Notes: generated by a model from the letters alone, not told the origin. Counted from the stretch's first letter, positions 42,501 through 54,309 are shown. The stretch: DNA of 64,000 nt from Euleptes europaea (GCF_029931775.1 NC_079312.1:10423821-10487820); one strand, 5' to 3'. Numbers and translations are program-made.

Positions 42501-45500
42501 CAGGCTTGATTTGATCTATAACGCACTGATTTGTTTTTTGGCAGTCCATGGAATCCGTAACACTCTCCTCCAACACCAAATTTCCTTCACTGTCCAGCTT
42601 TCACATCCATACATAGGAATAGGAATACGATGGCATGAATTAATCTAGTCTTGGTGGCCAGTGACACATCCTTTGAAAATTCCTAATCCAGTCCACTTTA
42701 ATTCACTTACTCCGAGGACTGAAATGTCCATACATTCCATTTCTTGTTTAACAATTTCAAGCTTACCCTGATTCATGCTTCTCACATTCCATGTTCCTAT
42801 TATATGCTTCGAACAGCTTCGGACTTTCCTTTTGCATCTATTCATGTCAACCACTGAACCTCCTTTTGGCTTTAGTCCAATCACATCATTACGAACGGCG
42901 CTACTCGTACTTGTCCTCTGCTCTACCCCAGTAGCAGATTGAGTGCCATCCGACCTGGGGGTCCCATCTTCCAGCACTATATCTTTTTTCCTTTTGGATT
43001 GTCTCATCATAGGGTTTTCAAGGTAAAGGTTGGTCAGAAGTGGTTTACTTCTGCGCAGTACTAACCAGGGTTAGCCGTAGTGGCCCTGCCGTTGTCAAAG
43101 AAAGATCCTCCGCCGGTGTCACCTTCCACTACTGCTGCTGCCCAGTAGCTAACCTTCAGGGATTCCTCTGCGCCCATCCCCATTGGAACTGCCTGTTCTC
43201 TTCTGCGGATGCGGCCATTGATCCCTTAAGGGGGTGGATGCATCTTCGTCTGGTGTCTCAGCTGTGACCATTCCGTCTTGAGTTACTCTGCTAGGAGTTT
43301 AGTCCCTTTCTGGAGTCTAGACCCCTTACGGTATTGCTCTCAGCTTCCCTGACACACACAAACCCCCTCACCACGTTAAGGTGTGCATCCAGAAGGGATG
43401 TTCTGGAGCTGCTCTTTGCCAGGATGGTCTGATTCCGTTCCTTTTTGGCCCTGCAAGTCGCATCGTCATCCTGAAGCGAGGGGCCCATTTGGAGACCCCT
43501 CCTGGCTTTCTTTTCTGATGAGTTCTGCCCTCCACCATCAACCCTCGCTTCCAGTGCCAAAAGCACTTGGCCGGGGGTGGGGTCTGGGGATTCGGTGGTC
43601 CCGGATTTTCAGTTCCTTCCATGTTTGGCCTGGCTTTTTTTTTGGGGGGGGGGAGGGCTCATGATTACTCTCTCCCCTGTTCCACATTTTTTCCTTTTTG
43701 TTCTTGTGGTATAAACCTTCCCCTCAGTGACTTGGACAGCAGGGTTGTTTCATAAAACAGCAAAGATTTATTTATTGATATACATGTGAAGTTGCCCCAC
43801 AGAGCCACAAACGTACAACGACACCTTTTCTTCCGCTTTCCCCAATTCTTTTGGTTATTTAGTCGTTTGGGGTTTTGTTGCAGGGAACTACACTTCCCAG
43901 GAGGACTTGCACACACCAGAGAAGTCAACCCTGCCTTTCCTAGGTGTTCATGGGTTCGTTTTTCCACAAGGCAGAGAAGGAAATGTATGGAATATGGAGT
44001 TCCATGGGGCCTCTCTTCTTTCTCATTTCCTCCGGCTGGAGGGAGAATTTGGCTCTTCCATCTCTGCAAGAAAGGTGAGTTGAGGATTTCATCAGCATCA
44101 TGAATAGGGGAGGGGACGTCTGTATGAATGGGAGGGAAAGAGAAAGAGGGAGCACTGAGAGAGCGGCTTCCCAGGCGGGATCTGTGCATGGTGGGTGTGC
44201 TTGTGTTTTCACTCTCTTGAATGGGTTCTGTGCAACCAGCCTGGGTTGATTTGATGGTTAATCGCTAGATGGGCCCCTGGTCTGATCCAGCAGGGTTCAT
44301 TTTCTGTTCTTTTTGGCCCCTGTAGGTCATTACGCTTACAATGGTGCTTTTTGCACGCTGCACAGGCTAACCCCCAAACATATTTTACTCCTCTAGTGGA
44401 AGCGTTTTAAGTCCCAATTGTTGTATCCTCTAGAATGGGATTCCCACGAGAATCTCCTTAAGAAGACCTCTGAATGGGCAGCTGATCTGACGGTTTGTTT
44501 TGTAACGGAGGGGATCTAATTCACCCTCCCTGTCTGTGCCGCCCTCCACCTTCCTGGCATCTTGCAAGTGAAGCTTTGCTTCCGCTTCTAATAACACAGG
44601 GATATTGTGGAGGTAATCTGGGCCAGCATATTGTGATTTCCATAATTTCTGGCATCACAACTCCCACAGTCATCCTGAATCTCACGCCAGTTTTGATGCT
44701 CCTACTTTTCATTTTATTGTTGGAGAAAAATTAGTAAGCGGGGGGGGGACATTTTTATATATAAGATTTTGTTGTTGTATACCATCCTCAAATCCCAAAA
44801 TCAATTAGATGATGCAGCAGGTTGCTTGCAGTTGAAGGGTGTGTGTGGTACAAGCTGCAGCCATTCCACCATCCGCAAGTATCTGGAAAGGTCTCTGAGG
44901 CTGCAAGTTTGTGGTGGGTGTTTGGTGCCGGCATCTCTCACCCACCAAGCCCCAATGATCACACGGCCTGGAGTGAATGGGGTTTAGGTTTGTTTAGGGA
45001 CAAAAGAGAGCAAAAGACACAATGGCCTTTATTAAACTAGTTTATGTTTAGAGAGTCGGAGGCAAGCTTTAAAGTAACACAGACTGCCTCTGCAGACAAA
45101 GCAGAAAGCTTCTCTGGAAACATAATTTTAATGTGTTTCAGAGGTTAAATGTGCAAGATAGTAAACCGGTAGTCAGTCAAATATGGTATTCTTTAAACAT
45201 TTAATTGGACTTGGCCAAGAGAAGCCCAGTTCTCTGCAATTTCCTGAATTTCTCTTTCTTGGAAACGTTCAGTGTATTATATTTGCCAGAGGTTCAAAAA
45301 ACGAATGCAATTTGCCTTGCTCTTGCTTTAATGCAGTGGTTCCCAACCTTTTTTTGACCAGGGACCACTAGGACTTTTTTGTTCGGTGCAGGGACCCCAA
45401 GGTTCAAAATAAAAATTCTGAGAATTTGAAAATAAACTTTAATCATAACTGTTAGTTAAACATTAAACTTAGAATAATATTTGAATATATATTTTTATAA

Positions 45501-48500
45501 TAGAGAACTTTTAATTGAAAATATTAATTTATTATGGGTTTATAACTTTGTTTAGCGGACCTTAATTTAGTTCTTGCGGATCCCTGGGGGTCCATGGACC
45601 CCCGGTTGGGAACCAGTGCTTTAATGTATTGCGTTCTTTTAATCAACTGAGAGTCTGATGGGATCCTTCTTTCTTTCTTGAATGCTGGGGGCAAGAATCA
45701 GTGATAAACTGGGCCACATTTTCCTCTTTTCAGAGATCTCCCGTGTCCTTTGAGGAGGTAGCTGTGTTCTTCACGGGGGAAGAATGGACTCTCCTGGATC
45801 CAGGCCAAAGGAAACTCTACTGGGAAGTGATGAAGGAAAATTACGAGACCCTGGCCTCTCTGGGTAAGGACCTTTTTCCCTTTTATTATGAACACAGAAG
45901 AGAACGGAGGGGGTGGCAGCTTCCTTTGGCCCTCTTGAATTTCAGAACACACCTCCATTTGGAACGGTGGGCTCTGATCTAAAGAAACGGGTTTGATTCC
46001 CCACTCCTCCACATGAGCGGTGGAGGCTAATCTGGTGAACTAGATTTCTTTTCCTGCTCCTACCCGTGAAGCCAGCTGGGTGACCTAGTCACACTCTGTC
46101 AGTCTCACCTCCCATACAAGGTGTCTGTTGTGGGGAGGGGAAGGTGATTGCAAGCTGGTATTATTATTTCTTAAGTGGTGGAGAAAGTCTGCATATAAAA
46201 ACCAACTCTTCTTCTTCATATTTTAATCATTTTTAACAAAAATTATTTTAATAAAAGCCAAGGTTTTTAAAAAACATTTCTTTTCCTAATCTGTTTTTGT
46301 GTGTTCCCGACACAAACACCAGAAAACTTACTGTGGTCTGGAGCACCTTTCTGCAACAGAAGCAAGAAATTCCTTCCCTCTTCCTTTGGTCACCCATTTC
46401 TCCTTTTCCAAGATATCTTGGTGTGTGGTTAAATATTGCTGAGGTTTTTCCAGGCCCCAGACATTTGTTGTAGAAAATACCATTGACCACTGACTGTATA
46501 TGCTAACCCAGGGGTGTGGAACGTATTCGTTAGGAGTGCCGGATAGGACATAAATGTCATTTGGTTGGGCCAGGCAATATTATTTTTTTCCTTAAAATAC
46601 AAACGTGCTTAAAACAAAAACACTCTTACAGACACCTCTTGGTCTGAGCTACTGCATCAAAATCTGAAGTCAAAGTCTGTGCTGTAGCAGTTTTGAGTAT
46701 GCTGTTCAGGTGTGTCTCTGTAAGTAGAAAATGTGCTTTTGATTTATTGATGTTCATTACAGAGAAGAGCTGTGCACATGAATATTTTGTCCCAACCATA
46801 GACAGAATTTTAGCAGCAAACGCCTTAAGCTTGGGGTAATTAGGGACCAAAAACAAGTAAATGTGTTAATGCCAATTTCAGAAAATGTATCCTTAAGCAC
46901 AGCATCACACTGCACATCAGTTATTTCCATCTGGAGCTCCTCTGGAACCTCATGGATATCCACCGAAAATGGAATATGGAAAATTCCAAAATCTCTGTAG
47001 GTTTCTGAAGGCCGAAAACCTTCCTTGGAATTGATTTCTGAGTTTTTCCTCCTGTCCCTCTTCAAGAGCCACTGTCCAGTCTTCTGCCTTCCTGACCTCC
47101 ATGTTCCCATTAAGTGTCACACCCTGCCGGAGTTCTCTGCACACTTTTGCCCGCTCTGTTGATTGCTGACCCAGAGCTCCCCCTCCATAGTCTCTCTGTG
47201 GAAAACCCCATCCTGTACTCTAGGTCAGGGGCGGGGCCTCTGAGAGGAATTTTATGAGGTGGTGCTCCAAAAATTTCAGGGCCCCTTCTCCATTAGGCAT
47301 CTTTTAAATCCTTTTTATAGAAGGTGAGAATGGAGCTCTTCATTGATTTTCTACATTTGAAGCCTTCTGTCCTATGCTCCCTCCTACAGAATAAAGAATG
47401 AACAGAGGGGTCAGAGAGAAGAATGCACGTTTGAACATCTTTATATGCTACAATGCAGATCGGGCGAAAAATATTCACATTTGAACATCCTTTTATTTAT
47501 ACTACAATTATGCAATGTATTTATATGAAAGAATTACTAATCAAAAGAGAAACACAACAGATTTTGTATTTACTTAAAATGAGCTTTCCTTGCCTTTAAA
47601 AAAATTCTTAATCAGCTTGAGTTTGCTAAATGATTTCTCTGCAGAAGCTGCTGTTGCTGGAATTGTTAAAAGAATTCATAAACTGACACAAACTTTTGGG
47701 AATACTTTTGGCAATGAGATGTGACCATTGGTAACATACTTTTCTATTTCATTTTGAGAAGGAATCGCAGTTGTGATGCAACCAATGTCGAGGCCTATGG
47801 TATTCTTCTCATTTTCCAAGCTCGCTTCCACCTGAGCCTGCTTTCTATTTCTTTCAGCTCATTTTTGTCATTTTCTGCATGTCTCCTTTTCAAAATCCTG
47901 TATATTATTACCCAAATCAACTGCTCCTTGTTTGGAGATAAGGTTTTCAAGAGTTTTTCCTCGTTCTAGTTCTATAGGTGGCTTGAATGAGAATTTTTTT
48001 GAAGGCGCCCTTAATCCAACTTGAACGATCTTTCGTTGCCCCCTTTTTCATGTTCCTCTCGTTCTTTCTTTTCCTTTCTGAGCTTCTGATTTGTGAGGAT
48101 ACATTTTCGATGGATGATTTATAATTTCTTCTTTTATATCTAAAAAAGGAAAAATTAATTCCTGACCAGCTCTGATCATTGTCATGTTGCTTCAACAAAT
48201 CCTGAGCCTAATCTTACAAAATTTTAAAGTGAATGAATCTGTGAAATTGTAGCCTAATGTCACTAAAGTGATTAAGGAAAAGGATTAAAACATACCTTCC
48301 ACTTAACTGTCCAAATTTCCTCTTTAAAGATGGTTTTTGAAAGTACTAGCGCACCAGCCCTTCCACTACAACAGTGGCCACCGGCCTAAACGTTTTGCCT
48401 GGCTGGCTGGAGTGCAGAGAGTCATGTCATCTTCTGACTGGTACATTCTGCCCCTGATGGAAGACCTTGCGAATGTAATGTAACGGACTCCAGGAAACCC

Positions 48501-51096
48501 CCGTTGGGCCTTCTTTGGGGCCCCTGTGGGATGCACCTGCTGAACCCCCCTCTCATAGGGCCTGGTCAGGGGTCTGTCATTCCAGTCACAGAGCACCTAT
48601 TCTCTTCCTAGGGCCTGTCATTCCACTCTGCGACCTGTCATGACAGTCCCAAAGCACGGATTCTGTTCCTGGGGAATGTCATTCCACTCCCAGAACACTT
48701 CTGCTACTCCTCAGAGCTGTCATTCCACTCACTGACCTTGCATTCCAGTCACAGAGCACTGAGCCTATTCCCAGGGACCCCCATTCCTCTCTGTGACCTG
48801 TCAGTCCCCAGAGCCCTGATTCGATTGCTAGGGACTGTCATTCCACCCTGGGGGCTGTCATTGCAATCCCAGAGTAGTCTTATCTGGGCCCAGACACCTT
48901 AATTTTCTTTGCAACTGTGCTGTAATGTATTTCAATGGAGCCCATGCAGTTCAGTTGGCATTCCTGGCTCCCCTTCTCTCTAGCGGGCATTCATGCCTCT
49001 CCAGTTGTTTCCAATGGGCAATGCTGTCATACCTTTTAGTACATCCCTCAGGAGACGCTTGCCAGCCCAGTGTTGTGGGTAACTGTCTCCGCTGGCTCGT
49101 GGGCCAGATTTGGCCCACGGTCCATATGTTTAACACCCATGTGCTAACTAGTATTTGCACATTTTCATTCTTATTTGATTTCTGTCTCTCTCTTTCAGTC
49201 GCAGATATGAGGGAGATGGTGTGTGAGATAGCATCCGGAAGGAGAATTGTGGAAAAAGACAACAATCTGCAAGTAAAAGCAAAATCTGGAGATCAAGCAA
49301 TACCAGTGCGAGAGCGCAGAAGGAAAAAGGCAAGGAAAGATTTGGTTGTCTGTCAGAGCAGAAATCATCCTGAGGCCTCAACCCAAAATGTAATATGTAA
49401 GAGGAAGAGAAGGCATAATGGTCCCATGAATCGGAAAGGGCTCAGCTGCGAATTCAGTGTTAAAACCTATGATAATGTTGCAACCTGCTGGAAAAAATGT
49501 GGAGGCTTGGAATACAGAAAGAGCTTTAGCAGGATTCGTGCACAAAAAGAACATGAAAGGATACAATCAGGGGAGAAGCCCTATACATGCTTAGTGTGTG
49601 GAAAGTGCTTCTCTCATAATTGCAACCTAACTACACATCAAAGGGTTCACACAGGGGAGAAGCCATATAAATGCTTGGCGTGTGGAAAGTGCTTCTCTCA
49701 AAATGTCCACCTAAGAATACATCAAAGGGTTCACACAGGGGAGAAGCCATATAAATGCTTGGCGTGTGGAAAGTGCTTCTCTCAAAATGTCCACCTAAGA
49801 ATACATCAAAGGATTCATACAGGGGAGAAGCCATATAAATGCCTGGACTGTGGAAAGTGCTTCTCTTGGAATGTCTCCTTAACTACCCATAAAAAAATCC
49901 ATACAGGGGAGAAGCCATATAAATGCTTGGAGTGTGGAAAGTGCTTCTATAGGAATAGCCATCTAACTTCACATGAAAGGATTCATACAGGGGAGAAGCC
50001 ATATCAATGTTTGCAGTGTGGTAAGTCCTTCTCTAATAATAGCAACCTAACCTCACATGAAGGGATTCATACAGGGGAGAAGCCATATAAATGCCTGGAC
50101 TGTGGAAAGTGCTTCTCTCGGAATGTCTCCTTAACTACCCATAAAAAAATCCATACACTGGAGAAGCCATATAAATGCTTGGAGTGTGGAAAGTGCTTCT
50201 ATAGGAATAGCCATCTAACTTCACATGAAAGGATTCATACAGGGGAGAAGCCATATAAATGCCTGGACTGTGGAAAGTGCTTCTCTTGGAATGACTCCTT
50301 AACTACCCATAAAAAAATCCATACAGGGGAGAAGCCATATAAATGCTTGGAGTGTGGAAAGTGCTTCTATAGGAATAGCCATCTAACTTCACATGAAAGG
50401 ATTCATACAGGGGAGAAGCCATATCAATGTTTGCAGTGTGGTAAGTCCTTCTCTAATAATAGCAACCTAACCTCACATAAAGGGATTCATACAGGGGAGA
50501 AGCCATATAAATGCCTGGACTGTGGAAAGTGCTTCTCTCGGAATTTCTCCTTAACTACCCATAAAAAAATCCATACACTGGAGAAGCCATATAAATGCTT
50601 GGAGTATGGAAAGTGCTTCTATAGGAATAGCCATCTAACTTCACATGAAAGGATTCATACAGGGGAGAAGCCATATAAATGCCTGGAGTGTGGAAAGTGC
50701 TTCTCTAATAATAGCAACCTAACTGCGCATCAAAGGGTTCACACAGGGGAGAAGTCATATAAATGCCTGGAGTGTGGGAAATGCTTCTCTCATAGTAGCC
50801 ACCTAACCACTCATCAAAAGATTCATACAGGGGGGAAGCCATATAAATGCCTGGAGTGTGGAAAGTGCTTCTCTAATAATAGCAACCTAACTTCGCATCA
50901 AAGGGTTCACACAGGGAAAAAGCCATATAAATGCTTGGAGTGTGGGAAATGCTTCTCTCAGAATGGTGACCTAAGTAGACATAGAAGGATTCATATAGGG
51001 GAGAAGCCATATAAATGCTTGGAATGTGGAAAGTACTTCTCTCGCAATGCCTGCCTAAGAATACATCAAAGGGTTCACACGGGAAAAGCCATATAA
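39479..51096 (+). CDS. Possible alternative transcript: type-2 head B joined to the gene 5 array
   Basis: Joining 39479-39559, 41376-41505 and 49199-51096 keeps the frame (702 aa). It mirrors the arrangement at gene 3. It would give one finger array a second promoter and a second KRAB variant. Inference from exon phase and conserved order only. Confidence 0.35.
40078..40345 (+). repeat. tRNA-derived SINE (family A)
   Basis: Orthologous in position to the copy at 14503-14770 in head A. It contains a small local rearrangement near the tail (agaatagaatccaactataa). Confidence 0.78.
40742..41046 (-). repeat. tRNA-derived SINE (family A), reverse
   Basis: A single, nearly full-length reverse copy with head 'ctacgccatgctggctcccg'. 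It corresponds to the partly duplicated copy at 15165-15670. Confidence 0.8.
41376..41505 (+). CDS. Type-2 head B, KRAB-A exon
   Basis: 130 nt between cctcttgcag and CTGG|GTAAGG. It encodes [20 protein letters not shown], then [20 protein letters not shown], then ASL. LDQGQR replaces LDPGQR, a change at a normally conserved Pro, while YENV matches the wider family consensus better than YETV. The frame is open. No finger array follows before the gene 5 promoter. The next phase-compatible array is 49199. Confidence 0.85.
41506..42217. other. Type-2 intron end and start of the next type-1 module
   Basis: 41506-41990 matches the sequence after the head A KRAB exon (16152-16620). At about 41995 it switches to the type-1 upstream flank (as at 685 and 19723). 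The switch point is a module boundary. No gene seen. Confidence 0.55.
42218..43391 (-). mobile_element. BovB (RTE) LINE, internally deleted
   Basis: The element is flanked by an imperfect 13-bp repeat (ggaggggtgttct at 42205-42217, gaagggatgttct at 43392-43404). The sites near 870 and 19930 are empty. The minus strand encodes the start of the endonuclease ([20 protein letters not shown], then [15 protein letters not shown], in 42645-43010). Directly next to it is the ORF2 C-terminus (42229-42579: [20 protein letters not shown], then [20 protein letters not shown]). The reverse transcriptase between them is missing. The leader extends to about 43391. Confidence 0.88.
43882..43910 (+). promoter_or_regulatory. 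ZNF143/THAP11-like promoter motif of gene 5
   Basis: The sequence ggaactacacttcccaggag carries two changes from the gene 1 and 3 motif (cac for cat, gga for gaa). Binding may be altered. Confidence 0.5.
43994..44074 (+). CDS. Gene 5 coding exon 1 (type-1 leader)
   Basis: 27 codons, [12 protein letters not shown] to SSISARK, phase-0 donor AAAG|GTGAGT. A Cys present in the other type-1 leaders is Ser here. Confidence 0.7.
43994..51096 (+). CDS. Gene 5: KRAB-A zinc-finger protein with a long array (702 aa model)
   Basis: The model joins 43994-44074, 45734-45863 and 49199-51096 (2109 nt, exact multiple of three). The protein has a leader (1-27), a KRAB-A box (28-71), a basic spacer with a zero finger (about 71-195), and 18 fingers, of which finger 13 has Tyr for its second Cys. 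It is the longest array in the window, enlarged by an internal five-finger duplication. Predicted role: KRAB-dependent repressor in the nucleus, target unknown. The frame ends at a linker frameshift, with the ancestral last fingers downstream out of frame. Confidence 0.75.
45334..45618. mobile_element. Non-autonomous hAT element (MITE) in gene 5 intron 1
   Basis: 285 bp with terminal inverted repeats cagtggttcccaacc and ggttgggaaccagtg, flanked by a perfect 8-bp duplication (ctttaatg at 45326-45333 and 45619-45626). The same site is uninterrupted in gene 1 (about 4870) and gene 3 (about 21858), so it inserted after those copies split. The interior is AT-rich and non-coding. Confidence 0.92.
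45734..45863 (+). CDS. Gene 5 KRAB-A exon (type 1)
   Basis: 130 nt, acceptor cctcttttcag, donor CTGG|GTAAGG. It encodes [20 protein letters not shown], then [20 protein letters not shown], then ASL. All KRAB-A core residues are intact. The last helix ends ETLASL where the others have ETVASL. Confidence 0.88.
45955..46215 (+). repeat. tRNA-derived SINE (family A)
   Basis: Forward copy at the same intron position as 5466-5715. Its tail is 'catataaaaaccaactcttc'. Confidence 0.78.
46626..47110 (-). pseudogene. hAT transposase C-terminal remnant
   Basis: 46626-46856 reads [20 protein letters not shown], then [20 protein letters not shown], the hAT dimerisation motif of the GTF2IRD2-like group. 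46757-47110 carries upstream coding in another frame. Broken, not a host gene. Confidence 0.65.
48560..48890 (+). repeat. Degenerate minisatellite (about 60-bp unit)
   Basis: Same array as at 9690-10015, with units 'ctgtcattccactc' and 'cagagcactgagcctattcc'. It lies within the hAT-derived intron, about 310 bp before the finger exon. Confidence 0.65.
49199..51096 (+). CDS. Gene 5 zinc-finger exon (18 fingers)
   Basis: The exon starts with [20 protein letters not shown] and the spacer. Contact residues (-1,2,3,6): HCNT, QVHI, QVHI, WVST, RSHS, NSNS, RVST, RSHS, WDST, RSHS, NSNS, RFST, RSHS, NSNA, HSHT, NSNS, QGDR, RACI. Fingers 2 and 3 are near-identical. Fingers 4-8 and 9-13 are a 420-bp tandem duplication. 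Fingers 6 and 11 have CGKSF in place of CGKCF, and two linkers read HTLEKP. The array loses frame at about 51083 (one G missing in the linker) and stops at TAA 51094-51096. Confidence 0.87.
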
Positions 51097-51385
51097 ATGC
51101 TTGGACTGTGGAAAGTGCTTCTCTCAGAATGTCTCCTTGACTGCCCATAAAAAAATCCATACAGGGGAGAAGTCATATAAATGCTTGGACTGTGCGAAAT
51201 GCTTCTCTTGTAATTGCCAAGTAACTTCACATGAAAGGGTTCATACAGGGGAGAAGCCATATAAATGCTTGGAATGTGGAAAATGCTTCTCTCAAAATGC
51301 CCACCTAACTAAACATCAAAAGGTTCACACAAGTGAGAAACCATATGAAAGCTTGAAGTGTGGAAAAAGGTTCAGTCAGAGTTGA
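51097..51385 (+). pseudogene. Out-of-frame terminal fingers of gene 5
   Basis: Continues as [19 protein letters not shown], then a finger with DCAKCF and CQVTSH, then SQNAHLTKH, then the ancestral ending [12 protein letters not shown]-stop. It is open in its own frame. A single missing base separates it from the main array. Confidence 0.82.
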
Positions 51386-51784
51386 AGCGTTATCTTACAC
51401 CAGAAGAGTCACACAAGCAAAGAGCCATCCAATCAAACTTAGGATGCAGGATACCAGTTGAAGTGGCTGACATGCCAGGATGTAGCCCTGACCTATCTTA
51501 TGGTAGTTGCTCTGAACAAGACCCATCTCTATGCCCACTTCCCTCCTTTCTATCCCCCTGCCTTCTCCTTAACCTAATATATGTAGCTCCCTATTGAGCA
51601 TAATCTACCTCTTTTTCACCCTCCTACTATATTCTCTGTAAAATCCTGTTATGTTAATGGGTTACTCACTAAGGAATTGAGATTGATTAATACCTTAGAT
51701 TACCTCTTACAAAATGGAAGAGTGATGTTCTTTTCCAACGTGGATGTAGAACATTCTGGAACGGTGCCATATGGTGGATTAAAT
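51386..51784 (+). other. 3' UTR-like flank of gene 5
   Basis: High-identity match to 33383-33758. It provides the empty site for the LTR of that copy (acattctggaacggtgcc at about 51750). The piece about 51518-51596 was also the source of a copy at 60457-60534. No firm polyadenylation site. Confidence 0.6.
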
Positions 51785-52030
51785 TTCATGGAGGACCGGT
51801 CTATCAGTGGCTACTAACCATGGTGACTAAAGCGAATCTCTATGTTCAGAGGCAGTCAATCTCTGAATACCAGTGCCAGGAGGCAGCATCAGGGAAAGGC
51901 CTCGGCCCCTTTGCTTTGCTGTTGGCCCTCCAGAGGAACTGTTTGGCCCCTGTGTGAGATGGTTTGTTGGATTAGATGGACTTCTGGTCTGATCCAGCAG
52001 GGCTTTCCTGAAGTTCTTACATTCCTAAAT
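51785..52030 (+). mobile_element. CR1-type LINE 3' end
   Basis: The 3' UTR runs from 'gaggaccggtctatcagtgg' to 'gatccagcagggctttcctg'. Non-coding here, 5'-truncated, from a different subfamily to the CR1 at 28600. Confidence 0.65.
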
Positions 52031-52095
52031 ATCTGTCCTCCCCTTAGAAGACCAATGGCCAGTGTCAGCGGTATCCATCAGCGCTACAATATCCC

Positions 52096-52990
52096 TTTGT
52101 AAGAAGAAGAAAGTACCAAAGCAGAACTACACCTGAACAACAAGAAGATAAAAATAATGACTATTGGGGAATTACTCAACTTTAAGGTTGAAAACTTTAA
52201 GGTGGAAATTGCAATTGTTCAGGACTTTCTCTCCTTTGGCTCCATCATCAACCAAAAGGGAGACTGCAACCAAGAAATCAGAAAGAGATTGAAACTGGGG
52301 AGGCAAACGTGAAGGAGCTAGAAAAAGTTCTTAAATGTTAAGGATGTGTCACTGGCAACCAAAATCAAGCTACTTCATGCCATACTATTCCCTGTTACCT
52401 GGTATGGGTGTGAAAGGTAGACGGTGAAAAAAGCTGACAAGAAGAAAGTAGATTCCTTTGAAATGTGTTGGAGGAGAATTTTACAAATACTGTAGACCCC
52501 CCCCCATGCGCGCGCACAACAGGCACCTTGTGAGGTCAGTGGTTCTGAGAGAGATCTGAAAAAAAGGACTAGCCCAAGGTGTCCCAGCAGGCTTCATGTG
52601 GAGGAGTGGGGAATGCAATCTGGTTCTCCAGATTAGAGTCCGCTGCTCATGTGGAGGTGCGAGGAATCAAACCACTCTTAACGATTGCACCACACCCTAG
52701 GTTCTAGATCAAATCAAGCCTGAACTGTCCCTAGAAGCTAAAATGACTATACTGTGGCTATTGAATTTTGGTCACATTATGAGGAGACAAAAGTCACTGG
52801 AAAAGACAATAATGCTAGGAAAAGTTAAAGGTAGGAAAAGAGGAAGGCTCATGATGAGATGGATTGACTCTCTAAAGGAAGCCATGGCCCTAAGTTTGCA
52901 AGACCTGAGCAAGGCTGTTAACGATAGGACGTTTTGGAGGACGTGGATTCATAGGGTTACCATGAGTCTGAAGCGATGGCACAACACACG
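52096..52990 (+). mobile_element. BovB (RTE) LINE 3' half with inserted SINE-A
   Basis: Early part (52096-52490) encodes degraded late ORF2 (ggctccatcatcaaccaaaa onward). A reversed SINE-A piece lies at about 52500-52695. The C-terminus follows, with [20 protein letters not shown], then AVNDRTFWRTWIHRVTMSLK. Same insertion as 35230-35560 but longer. Confidence 0.78.
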
Positions 52991-52999
52991 CACAAGAAG

Positions 53000-54300
53000 A
53001 AGGCTCTTTCCTTGAGCCGGAATGTCTCAAGGAGTTTGATGGAATAAAGCAGGGGACCTTCTGCCCTTGAATCCTTGTTCCTGGCTGATGTTCGATAGGT
53101 TTTGGGGTGTTTTGCAGAACACTACTCTGACGCAATGACGTCACTTTCTATTTCACACCAGAAGCAATGTTGAATATCTTTGTTGCTCCATAGTGCTCCC
53201 CCAGTCCCCGAATTCTCCAGCCTGAATGCCCCTGTCAGCTGGCAGCCACATCTGCTGTACAGGACTCCTTGGGAGAAAGGGTTTCCTCCAGAATCAGTAA
53301 AAGAAGGCAGGAGTTGGGAACTGCTAGACTAAAGGGAGGATAAAAGGCTGGAGCAGGAGGGATTGGGGGTCTGGCACAGGATGGAAGCTAAGTAGTAAAC
53401 CAGCCAGTCAGGGCAGGCTGGGAGTCCTTGCACCTGGAAAGAAGTATAAGCTTGTTTAGATCAGAGAGGTAGGATCGCTGCCCAGATATACAGTCAGTAG
53501 CCTCTCCAAGGACCTTGGGACACTGGCCTCCTCAAGGCATCCCTGTGCAGGAAAGGGGCAGTGACTGGAAACTGCTGGAAAGGACCATGGGAAGGGGCTC
53601 TGCCTGAAGCAGCTCTTGAAGCAGGAGTGGAGGAAATGGGAGAATGGGCCTTTTGGCTCGAGCAGGACTGATCGTGGAAAGAGTTGGCTGTGATACAGGG
53701 TGAGAGAGTAGTTAAAGCGACTTCTCTGCAATTCTCTGGTTTGTGGGTTGTCTGTGCTGGAGACTTGGGAGCATGGGATACCCAATGGAGGAGTGGCCCT
53801 GGGATGGGTATTCAACCTTCAGTCATTTCGTGCTTTCATTTTCATAAGCCATTGGTATTGGCTATTTCATATTGGTTATTTAATTACTTTAATTGCAGTT
53901 CTTTGTGCATGTAGATGTGAGGAAGGCAGACTACAAATAACAAATAAATACACAAAATGGTTGAATATAATTAATATTAGCATATTTGTTAAACTGAATT
54001 ATGTTACATTCTGGATCAGAAATGCATAATATTTGAAATGGGAACCAGCAGGAGCTTCAGGGGAAGTACATGGGGATTGTGGGCAGAATTATCTTTTCCA
54101 GGGCAATACTTCCAGGAAAAACCTGGAAGGGATGTCGGGTGGCTCTAGGAATTTCAGGAAACGCCATGGTTTTCCCTGGAAGTGACGTTGTGGCACAGAT
54201 ACGCTGTTTTCTCTTTGGTAATGAGGGCCGCTGGTGGGCTGGCTGCTTTACCCTGTTGTGTTTGCAAGTAATTGGTATTCGATGGCTAATATTTGTAATT
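53000..54300. repeat. Triplicated intergenic block E (copy 2)
   Basis: Close to 35561-36830 and 60691-61990. At about 54305 it is replaced by a CR1 fragment, so the last third of the block is missing in this copy. No gene. Confidence 0.65.
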
Positions 54301-54309
54301 TTCCTCACA

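Larger units (their letters stand above)
46509..49141 (-). mobile_element. hAT DNA transposon in gene 5 intron 2
   Basis: The left terminal repeat caggggtgtggaac is closest to a hAT consensus among the copies. The right end is gtttaacacccatg. Flanks are tgctaacc (46501-46508) and tgctaact (49142-49149). It is shorter than the gene 1 copy because no L1 is present and an internal segment near 47598 has been lost. The right end is 57 bp before the finger exon. Minus-strand transposase remnants lie at 46626-47110 and about 47600-47990. Confidence 0.72.
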
